Shown here piece by piece: positions 7,006 to 13,758 of a DNA stretch of 17,441 nt. Origin of the DNA: CAXXOK01 sp035353615 (lineage in GTDB: Bacteria > Bacillota > Clostridia > Christensenellales > Aristaeellaceae); the NCBI GenBank assembly GCA_035353615.1, contig DAOPZY010000052.1:1-17441 (forward strand), read 5' to 3'. The notes beneath the pieces were generated by a model. The model did not search any database and was not told the DNA's origin. It was given only the letters and a program-made list of their open reading frames with translations. Position 1 is the first letter of the stretch. Each line of letters starts with the position of its first letter. The position numbers and the translations under genes are program-made.

Positions 7006-8163
7006 ATGACAGTGCTGATGATCGCGTCGGACAACAACCCGACTTCCGGCGCGTTTTTAAGTATGGTCAAGCTTTGCGCCCTGCTGAAGGCGCGGCACGG
7101 CGTCCATGTGCTGGTGGTGCTCCCTCGCCCGGGAAACGGCGTTCAACTGCTCCGGGAAGCGGGGTTGCCCTATTGTTTTGTACGTTCCTTCGCGTGGGTT
7201 TGCCCCATGGAGGCGGCCGGCATTCCGTTGCAGGCCGAGATCCTGCTCAAAAAGGCGCTCAACAGGGTCGCGGCATACCGGTTGAAACGCCTTTTATGCA
7301 AATTTCACGCGGATATCCTGCATATTAACACAACCTATTCCTACGTGGGCGCGCTGGCCGCGCTTCAGGCTCGCGTTCCCTTGGTGTGGCACTTGCGTGA
7401 GTATTTAGAGGAGGATCAGGGCAACCGCATCTGGAACCGCGAGGCCGGCTACCGCCTCATAGGCCGGGCCGACCGAATTGTTGCCATCGCCTCCGGCCTG
7501 TACGAAAAATACCGCCCATATTTTGCGCCGCAACGGTTGGTTTGCGTGCTCAACGGGATCGACCCCGCCGCGTTTCCCGCCCGCTCCGGCCCCATTTTGC
7601 AGGGGGAGCGCGCGGCGCTTTTCTATGGCGGCGGGTACAGCGACGGCAAAGGCTACCGCGACCTGCTGGAGGCGCTTGCGGCCCGCCAAAAAAGCGGAAA
7701 ACAGGATTTTACGCTTTGCCTGCTGGGGGAACTGACGCCGCAAGCCGAGGCTGCGCTGGACGAGTTGAACCTGCGCGGGGTAACCCAAACCCCGGGGTAT
7801 CAAAAGGACGTGGCCAAGTGGCTGGCGCAGGCGGATATTGCCTTTAACTGCTCGGTGCGCGAGGCTTTCGGCCGCAAAACGGTGGAAGCCATGATGACCG
7901 GCGCGCTGGTGATTGCCGCGGATACGGGCGGCACGCTGGACCTGCTGCGCGATGGGGACACGGGGCTTTACTACCGGCAGGGGAACGCGCAAAGCCTTGC
8001 CGACGCTTTAGACCGCGCGCTTTCGGACCGCGCCGCGTCGCAAAGCATCGCAAAACGCGGCATGCGCTTTGCCCGGGAATCCCTGACCGCCGAACGGAAC
8101 GCGGATACGGTTTTTACCCTCTATCAGGGTTTGATGGCAGAAAAGGAGCAAACAAACGCATGA
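7006..8163 (+). CDS. GT4 family glycosyltransferase
   Basis: This 385-residue cytoplasmic GT-B fold transferase uses a nucleotide sugar, with retention of configuration as known for GT4. The N-terminal half has MTVLMIASDNNPTSGAFLSM with the small-residue acceptor loop, and ADILHINTTYSYVGALAAL near residue 105. The C-terminal half has the domain-opening VLNGID (residues near 182), GGGYSDGKGYRDLLEAL, and the donor-binding E-x7-E motif EAFGRKTVE with Glu286 and Glu294. ATG 7006 or the adjacent GTG 7003 is the start: AGGAAGGA ends at 6995. An upstream extension to 6880 would cross the promoter and is rejected. It is the first gene after the perfect promoter, and its stop overlaps ugd by 4 bp. Donor and acceptor are unknown. 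Confidence 0.9.
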   Translation: MTVLMIASDNNPTSGAFLSMVKLCALLKARHGVHVLVVLPRPGNGVQLLREAGLPYCFVRSFAWVCPMEAAGIPLQAEILLKKALNRVAAYRLKRLLCKFHADILHINTTYSYVGALAALQARVPLVWHLREYLEEDQGNRIWNREAGYRLIGRADRIVAIASGLYEKYRPYFAPQRLVCVLNGIDPAAFPARSGPILQGERAALFYGGGYSDGKGYRDLLEALAARQKSGKQDFTLCLLGELTPQAEAALDELNLRGVTQTPGYQKDVAKWLAQADIAFNCSVREAFGRKTVEAMMTGALVIAADTGGTLDLLRDGDTGLYYRQGNAQSLADALDRALSDRAASQSIAKRGMRFARESLTAERNADTVFTLYQGLMAEKEQTNA

Positions 8164-9350
8164 AAATTACGGTGATCGGCGCTGGTTATGTGGGGTTATC
8201 CATTTCTGTGCTGCTATCCCAGCGAAACGAGGTTGCCTTGCTGGAAATTGTGCCCGAGAAGGTCGAGCTGCTCAACCGGAAGCAATCGCCTATCCGGGAC
8301 AAGGAAATTGAGGAGTATCTGGCAAGCCGGCCGCTACATCTGACGGCTACCGGCGACGCGCAGGCGGCGCTCACCGGCGCGGAGATGGTCGTGGTGGCCA
8401 CCCCCACCAATTACGATGTGCAGCGCAGCTATTTTGACACTTCCTCCGTTGAGGTTGCCATTGAGGAAGCAATCCGCTACGCGCCTCAGGCTCCGGTTGT
8501 CATCAAATCCACCATTCCGGTGGGCTACACCGAGCAGGTGGCCCGGCAGTACAAGAAGGCCGATATTGTTTTTTCGCCGGAGTTTTTACGCGAAGGCCAT
8601 GCCCTGTACGACAATCTCTACCCCTCCCGCATTATCGCCGGGGCGGCCGCGCCGGAGGGCAAGCCCGCGGCCCTGCGCTTTGGCGGGCTGATGCGGGAAG
8701 CCGCGCTCAAGGAAAACGTACAGGTGCTTTTCATGGGTTCGACCGAAGCCGAAGCGGTCAAGCTGTTTTCCAACACCTACCTTGCGCTTCGAATCGCGTT
8801 TTTTAACGAGCTGGACACCTATGCCGAGCTTCGGGGGCTGGACTCCCGCTCCATCATCGAGGGCGTCAGTCTGGACCCGCGCATCGGCGACCATTACAAC
8901 AACCCCTCCTTCGGCTACGGCGGCTACTGCCTGCCCAAGGATACCAAGCAGCTGCTAGCCAACTATGTGGACGTGCCCAACAACCTGATCGGCGCCATCG
9001 TTGACGCCAACCGTACGAGGAAGGATCACATCGCCGAACGGATCCTGACCCGTGTGGAGGGCGTTCCAAACCCGGTGATCGGCGTTTATCGCCTGACGAT
9101 GAAATCCAACTCCGACAACTTCCGTCAATCCTCCATTCAAGGGGTAATGAAACGCCTCAAGGCCAAGGGAATGGAGGTCGTGATCTACGAGCCGATGATG
9201 GCGGAGAACGAGTTCTTCCACTCCGTCGTGATCCGGGACCTGACCGCCTTCAAGCAAATGTGCGATGTGATTGTGGTGAACCGTTACAACGAGGAGCTGG
9301 CGGATGTGGAAAACAAGCTTTACACCCGCGACATCTTCCACCGTGACTGA
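8160..9350 (+). CDS. ugd: UDP-glucose 6-dehydrogenase
   Basis: This 396-residue NAD-dependent enzyme oxidises UDP-glucose twice to UDP-glucuronate, a donor for acidic surface polysaccharides. The NAD-binding motif is GAGYVG (residues 7-12). The central part has VVVATPTNYD, STIPVGYTE and FSPEFLREG; the catalytic cysteine is Cys257 in GYGGYCLPKDT. The C-terminal UDP-binding domain has the Firmicutes form VIGVYRLTMKS.SDNFR.SSIQGVMKR and ends YTRDIFHRD, which points to UDP-glucose rather than GDP-mannose dehydrogenase. AAGGAG (8143-8148) lies 11 nt before the ATG, which overlaps the GT4 stop (ATGA). A 149-bp gap follows before the next gene; it has a TACAAT (9474-9479) but no matching -35 box. 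Confidence 0.94.
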   Translation: MKITVIGAGYVGLSISVLLSQRNEVALLEIVPEKVELLNRKQSPIRDKEIEEYLASRPLHLTATGDAQAALTGAEMVVVATPTNYDVQRSYFDTSSVEVAIEEAIRYAPQAPVVIKSTIPVGYTEQVARQYKKADIVFSPEFLREGHALYDNLYPSRIIAGAAAPEGKPAALRFGGLMREAALKENVQVLFMGSTEAEAVKLFSNTYLALRIAFFNELDTYAELRGLDSRSIIEGVSLDPRIGDHYNNPSFGYGGYCLPKDTKQLLANYVDVPNNLIGAIVDANRTRKDHIAERILTRVEGVPNPVIGVYRLTMKSNSDNFRQSSIQGVMKRLKAKGMEVVIYEPMMAENEFFHSVVIRDLTAFKQMCDVIVVNRYNEELADVENKLYTRDIFHRD

Positions 9351-9499
9351 CGCAAACGCCCGCGCGACCGGCAAAGACCTCCGGCGCGCGCGAAACCGGG
9401 CCTTCCGACCGGCAGCCGATCCGTGCGGGGCGACCCGCGCTCAACCTCCCCGCCGCATTTCCGGGCCATGCCATACAATTCAATGAAGGGGTGCTGTCC

Positions 9500-12274
9500 A
9501 TGCAAGCCATGCACGTGGTGTTCATTACAGACAACAATTACGCAATGCCCACCGGAGTGGCCATATCCTCCCTGAAGGCAAGCAAAGCGCCAGACAGCGC
9601 GTATGTGGTGCATGTGCTTTGCGACCGCGTAAACGAGGATCATCTCAAACGCCTCGCATCCCTCCAGAGCGAGGATTTTACTATGGACCTGATCCCTGTG
9701 AATAAAATGAAGGATTTTGAGCAGATCGAACAAAATACGAAACATGTGTCCTTCGCGGCGCTGTTCAAGTTCTACCTGCCCAGCATCTTCCGTGAGCTGG
9801 ACAAAATCCTCTACCTCGATGGGGACATGCTTGTGCTTCAGGATTTGCGGTCCGTTTATGAAACGGACATTTCCCGCTACAACGCCGCAGTGGTTAAGGA
9901 CATGGCCCCGATTGTCAAATACAAGCCCTCCATCCTCAAACAACTTCAGATTAACCACGAGGCTTATTTCAATTCCGGCATGATGCTGCTTAACCTCGCG
10001 CAGATGCGTCAGGATAACGCGACGCAAAAGCTGGTGGATTACCGCGTCAACGGCGTGAACCATTTTATGGATCAGGATGCGTTTAACGTTATCCTGGGCG
10101 GCAACGTGCTCTACCTGCCGATCTGGAACAATTATATGTATACGCTGGATATCACCTTCACCCGCCGCCAGCTGGAAGAATATTACCATGAAACGCTCCC
10201 GATCAATGTAGAGGCGCGCCATGCCAAGGCGAAAATCTTGCACATGACCAGCAAAAACAAGCCTTGGAAGCAGTACGTGCCCGAATTGACAGAGCAGTTC
10301 CGTACTTTCTACGAGCATTCGCCCTATGCGGATGTGCCGCTGACCATCGAGGGCGAAGCGCAGGCTGCCGAAAAAAAGGGCAACTCGCCGAGCGCGCTCG
10401 GGCTGCAGCAGTATTTGGCTGGCACGCATCAGGCGTGTTACAGCGGAATGCCCCGGAAACTGAAGATTGTGCTCACCCTGACCACCTTCCCCGCGCGCAT
10501 CCAGACCATTGCCGAGGTGCTTTTGCCCCTGATGCAGCAAACCATGAAGCCGGACCGCATTTTGTTGTGGCTTACGCCGGAGGAGTTTCCGACCCGCGAG
10601 GAGGCGTTGCCCCTCGAGCTGCTCGCCTTGCGCGATCATGGGCTGGAAATTATGTGGGGCGACAATCTGCGCCCGCACACCAAGTACTTCCACACCATGA
10701 AGATGTACCCGGACGCCATCGTCATCACGGTGGACGATGATATCGAGTACCCCACCAACCTGGTGGAAACTCTCTACAACAGCTACCTGAAGCATCCCAA
10801 GGCGATCAGTACCCTGCGCGCGCACCTGATTACATTCACCCCGGACGGAAACATCGACCAGTATACCCGCTGGCACTACCAGTGCTCCGGCTTTGTGGAT
10901 CAGCCTCTGATGAGCCTCTTTGCCACAGGCGTGGGCGGGGTGCTGTATCCCCCGCACCTGATGCACGAGGAGCTTTTTAACCGCGCGAAGCTGGTGTCGC
11001 TTTGCCTGAGGGCGGACGACGTGTGGCTTAAAGTGATGCAGGTGATGAACCGCGTGCCGGTAGTGCTGGTGGCGCAGCACAGCCAGATGAAGTTTGTGGG
11101 GGAAACCCAGTCCTTCGGCCTCTGCTTTGACAACGTGCAGGGCGGGCGCAACGACGCGCTGCTGGCGGCGGTGCTTCAGGAATACAACGAATATTTCGGG
11201 CCAAAGGATACGCTGGTGGCCCGCATGCGCAAGGACGCGCGACAGTATTCCAAAAACAGCGACGACGGGAAGCGTTCCATTTGGAAACGCCTGCTGAAAA
11301 AAGTGTACCCCATGCCCGTCAACTCGTTTATGCGGGAAATAAATCTGGTTAAAAAACAGCAAAACCAGACCATGGCGCTGCTGGGGCGGCGGTTGGACGA
11401 TCTGGATACGCTGGTGGGCGCGCACTACAACCGTGAAACCTGGCAAACGGATGAATTGCAAAGCCCCATGCTGGAGCTTTTGAAAAAGAGCACCGACGCC
11501 GGCGCGCGCATGGAACACCAGATCAGCATCCTGAGCGAGGCGGTCGCGGAGCTGTACCAGCGGCAATCGCCCGGCCTTGAATGCAACGTATGCGGGATGG
11601 CGCTCACCTATCCGGAGTACCGTTTCCGCCCCTACGGAAACCCGGTGCGCTTCACCCGCTGCCCGTACTGTGGCTCGCTGGAACGGCACCGGATGCTGCA
11701 AATGTATCTGGAAATGCGCACCGACGTATACCGCCATCCGGGGTTGAAGCTGCTCCATTTTGCGCCGGAACCCAGCCTGTACGCGCGCTTTTCCAAACCG
11801 GAATATGCCATTGATTACTATCCGGTGGATTTGAACCAAAACGTGAAGGGCATTGTCAACGTGGTGAACATGGAAAGCATCCCCTATGGCGACAATACCT
11901 TTGATGTGGTGATTGCCAACCATGTGATTGAGCACGTGCCGGATGAGCAAAAGGCGCTCTCCGAGGTGATGCGCGTGCTCAAGCCCGGCGGTTTCGCCAT
12001 CCTGAGCACGCTGGTGTACCAGAACCTGGCGCAAACGCTGGAAAACCCGGAATACAACACCGACGCGCTGCGTCTGGAGCATTACGGCCAAAAGGATCAT
12101 ATGCGCAAATACGGCCGCGATTATCCCGAACGGCTGTTGCAGGCAGGGTTTGAACTGCAGTGCATCAACCTGGCGGACGAGCTGGACGAGGATACGGTTC
12201 GCCGCTTTAACCTGCTGGCCGGCGGGGCCAACTACGCCACCATTTACCGGTGCAATAAAGGAGCCAGGCAATGA
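9500..12274 (+). CDS. Fusion: GT8 + GT2-like glycosyltransferase + zinc-ribbon methyltransferase
   Basis: This 924-residue cytoplasmic protein has three enzyme-like parts. Residues 1-275 are GT8: VVFITDNNYAMPTGVAISSL, the metal-binding DGD (Asp107, Asp109), FNSGMMLLNL, DQDAFN, and a HMTSKNKPW end (His248). Residues about 315-580 are a GT-A, GT2-like domain: VLTLTTFPARI, PDRILLWLTPEEFP, VDDDIEYP (Asp412-414) and RADDVWLKVM. Residues about 605-690 form a polar, probably coiled-coil linker. Residues 695-924 are a SAM methyltransferase with an N-terminal zinc ribbon (Cys695, 698, 721, 724), a variant motif I LLHFAPEPSL, FDVVIANHVIEHVPDEQKAL and RVLKPGG. ATG 9500 follows AAGGGG (9486-9491) by 8 nt. 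It overlaps manC by 4 bp. It may add two sugars and cap or modify with a methyl group (inference). The tail is duplicated in diverged form at 16057. Confidence 0.88.
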   Translation: MQAMHVVFITDNNYAMPTGVAISSLKASKAPDSAYVVHVLCDRVNEDHLKRLASLQSEDFTMDLIPVNKMKDFEQIEQNTKHVSFAALFKFYLPSIFRELDKILYLDGDMLVLQDLRSVYETDISRYNAAVVKDMAPIVKYKPSILKQLQINHEAYFNSGMMLLNLAQMRQDNATQKLVDYRVNGVNHFMDQDAFNVILGGNVLYLPIWNNYMYTLDITFTRRQLEEYYHETLPINVEARHAKAKILHMTSKNKPWKQYVPELTEQFRTFYEHSPYADVPLTIEGEAQAAEKKGNSPSALGLQQYLAGTHQACYSGMPRKLKIVLTLTTFPARIQTIAEVLLPLMQQTMKPDRILLWLTPEEFPTREEALPLELLALRDHGLEIMWGDNLRPHTKYFHTMKMYPDAIVITVDDDIEYPTNLVETLYNSYLKHPKAISTLRAHLITFTPDGNIDQYTRWHYQCSGFVDQPLMSLFATGVGGVLYPPHLMHEELFNRAKLVSLCLRADDVWLKVMQVMNRVPVVLVAQHSQMKFVGETQSFGLCFDNVQGGRNDALLAAVLQEYNEYFGPKDTLVARMRKDARQYSKNSDDGKRSIWKRLLKKVYPMPVNSFMREINLVKKQQNQTMALLGRRLDDLDTLVGAHYNRETWQTDELQSPMLELLKKSTDAGARMEHQISILSEAVAELYQRQSPGLECNVCGMALTYPEYRFRPYGNPVRFTRCPYCGSLERHRMLQMYLEMRTDVYRHPGLKLLHFAPEPSLYARFSKPEYAIDYYPVDLNQNVKGIVNVVNMESIPYGDNTFDVVIANHVIEHVPDEQKALSEVMRVLKPGGFAILSTLVYQNLAQTLENPEYNTDALRLEHYGQKDHMRKYGRDYPERLLQAGFELQCINLADELDEDTVRRFNLLAGGANYATIYRCNKGARQ
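11756..12170 (+). repeat. Long direct repeat L, copy 1 (methyltransferase tail)
   Basis: These 415 bp recur at 16057-16471 at an offset of 4301 bp, with about 17 differences by eye (roughly 4 percent). Most differences are synonymous in the methyltransferase frame. This copy is intact and coding. Confidence 0.9.
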
Positions 12275-13350
12275 AAACAGTCGCGGTGATCATGGCGGGC
12301 GGGCGCGGGGAACGTTTTTGGCCCTACAGCCGCCGTAAACGGCCCAAACAGTTTTTGAGCCTCACGCCGGACGGAAAACCGATGATCCGCCTCACGTTTG
12401 AGCGCATAACGCGCCTCGTGCCCCCGGAAGATGTGTATGTGGTAACCGGCGAGGAGTTTATCGCGCTGGTTCAGGAGCATTTGCCGGAGCTGCCCGCGCA
12501 GAACATCCTCGCGGAGCCTTGCGCGCGCAACACCGCGCCCTGCATTGGGCTGGCGGCAGCCGTGGCGCGCAGCCGCAACCGGGAGGACGTGGTGCTCGCC
12601 GTCATGCCTTCCGACCACCTGATCCGCGAGGAAGCGATTTTTCTCAACGACCTGAAAACCTGCGTCGCGGTGGCGGAGAAAAGCGAAGCCATCCTGACCA
12701 TGGGCATCACCCCCACCTACCCCGAAACGGGGTACGGCTATATTCACTACGGCGAGCCGCTGGAAGGCGGCGGCCGGGTATACCGGGTGTTTGCCTTTAA
12801 GGAAAAACCCCCGGTGGAAACGGCCCGCCGTTATATGGACGAGGGCTGTTACCTGTGGAACAGCGGCATTTTTGTGTTCCGGGCGGACAGCATGCTGGCG
12901 CACATGGCCCGGCTGATGCCCGCGCTGCACGGGCAGCTGCTGCGGCTGATCCCAACGATCGATACGCCCGCCTATCCGGCTGCGCTGGCCGAGGTGTACG
13001 GGCAGATGGAAAGCGTGTCCATCGATTACGGCGTCATGGAAAAATCGGACGATATTCTGACGGTGCCGGGCAGTTTCGGCTGGGACGACGTGGGCAGCTG
13101 GAACGCGCTGGAGCGCATCCGTACCCCCGATGAAAACGGCAACGTGCTGGCGGGCGATACGCTGGCCATCCGAGCCAAGGGCAACATTGTCATGGGGGAA
13201 AACAGCCGCCTGACGGTGCTGCTGGGCATTGAGGATACGGTGGTTGTGGAACAGCAGGATGTAACATTCATCTGTGCCAAGAACAGCACACAGGATATTC
13301 GCGGTATTTTGTCGAAATTACGGCAAGAAGGGCGGGACAGTCTGCTCTGA
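12271..13350 (+). CDS. manC: Mannose-1-phosphate guanylyltransferase
   Basis: This 359-residue enzyme makes GDP-mannose from GTP and mannose 1-phosphate. Visible motifs are the nucleotide-binding AGGRGERFWPYSR (from about residue 9), KRPKQFL, LAEPCARNTAP, PSDHLI, ETGYGYIHYG, FKEKP, YLWNSGIFVF and, late, SIDYGVMEKS and FGWDDVGSW. The length fits the monofunctional form without a C-terminal phosphomannose isomerase domain. AAAGGAG (12257-12263) lies 7 nt before the ATG, which overlaps the previous stop (ATGA). It closes the operon that starts at 6914. Codons 204-359 and the downstream leader are duplicated at 16471-16941 and beyond. GDP-mannose may serve one of the neighbouring transferases or GDP-sugar conversions encoded elsewhere. 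Confidence 0.93.
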   Translation: MKTVAVIMAGGRGERFWPYSRRKRPKQFLSLTPDGKPMIRLTFERITRLVPPEDVYVVTGEEFIALVQEHLPELPAQNILAEPCARNTAPCIGLAAAVARSRNREDVVLAVMPSDHLIREEAIFLNDLKTCVAVAEKSEAILTMGITPTYPETGYGYIHYGEPLEGGGRVYRVFAFKEKPPVETARRYMDEGCYLWNSGIFVFRADSMLAHMARLMPALHGQLLRLIPTIDTPAYPAALAEVYGQMESVSIDYGVMEKSDDILTVPGSFGWDDVGSWNALERIRTPDENGNVLAGDTLAIRAKGNIVMGENSRLTVLLGIEDTVVVEQQDVTFICAKNSTQDIRGILSKLRQEGRDSLL

Positions 13351-13758
13351 CAGGCTGCCGTTACCCGAAACCTTCCGCCCGATGCAAGAATATCGGACGC
13401 TGGACCGTTAGTATGTACGGCTGTGGTAATCCGTGGGCACGGATGCCCGGTTCGCCCGGTTTGCCCATCATGCGCGGGCGCGAAAAAGCGGTCGCGCTTG
13501 GGGTGTTTAACAAGGGACATTGCTCCCATAGGCCCGGACAGGCGATTGCGATGGAAATTGCGTAAGCGAAAGGATAAGGGACATGAAAAAGCGACTATTG
13601 AGTTGGCTGGTAACCCTCGCGCTGCTGATGACACTGCTGCCGACAACGCTGGCGGAGACGGTCACGGAGGGGCAGGAGCCTGCCGTAACCGTGCAGGAAA
13701 CAGCCGAGGTAACGCAAGCGCCCGCTGAAACGGAAGCGCCTGTGGTAACGGAAGCGCC
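12879..13758 (+). repeat. Long direct repeat R, copy 1
   Basis: These 880 bp recur at 16470-17349 at an offset of 3591 bp; I found no mismatch by eye. The unit spans the last part of manC, the 232-bp intergenic leader, and the first 58-59 codons of the FN3 gene, including the signal peptide and first stalk repeats. Confidence 0.93.
13351..13582 (+). promoter_or_regulatory. Leader region of the FN3 gene (duplicated)
   Basis: This 232-bp gap between manC and the FN3 gene is repeated exactly at 16942-17173. Small hairpins can be drawn, for example GCGCGA/TCGCGC with an 8-nt loop near 13478-13500. I see no good -35/-10 pair, no U-rich terminator and no riboswitch consensus. AAAGGA (13569-13574) is 8 nt before the FN3 ATG. 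Exact conservation between copies means both FN3 genes would have the same expression signals. Confidence 0.5.

Noticed and set aside
9320..12271. 983-codon open frame on the minus strand
   Set aside because: It lies wholly antisense to the 924-residue fusion gene, which has recognised domains and a ribosome binding site. The antisense product is His/Val/Gln-rich with no family features, as expected of a GC-rich codon-bias shadow.
13351..13582. Riboswitch (for example c-di-GMP) upstream of the FN3 gene
   Set aside because: No consensus core or expression-platform terminator could be drawn; only short GC hairpins are present.
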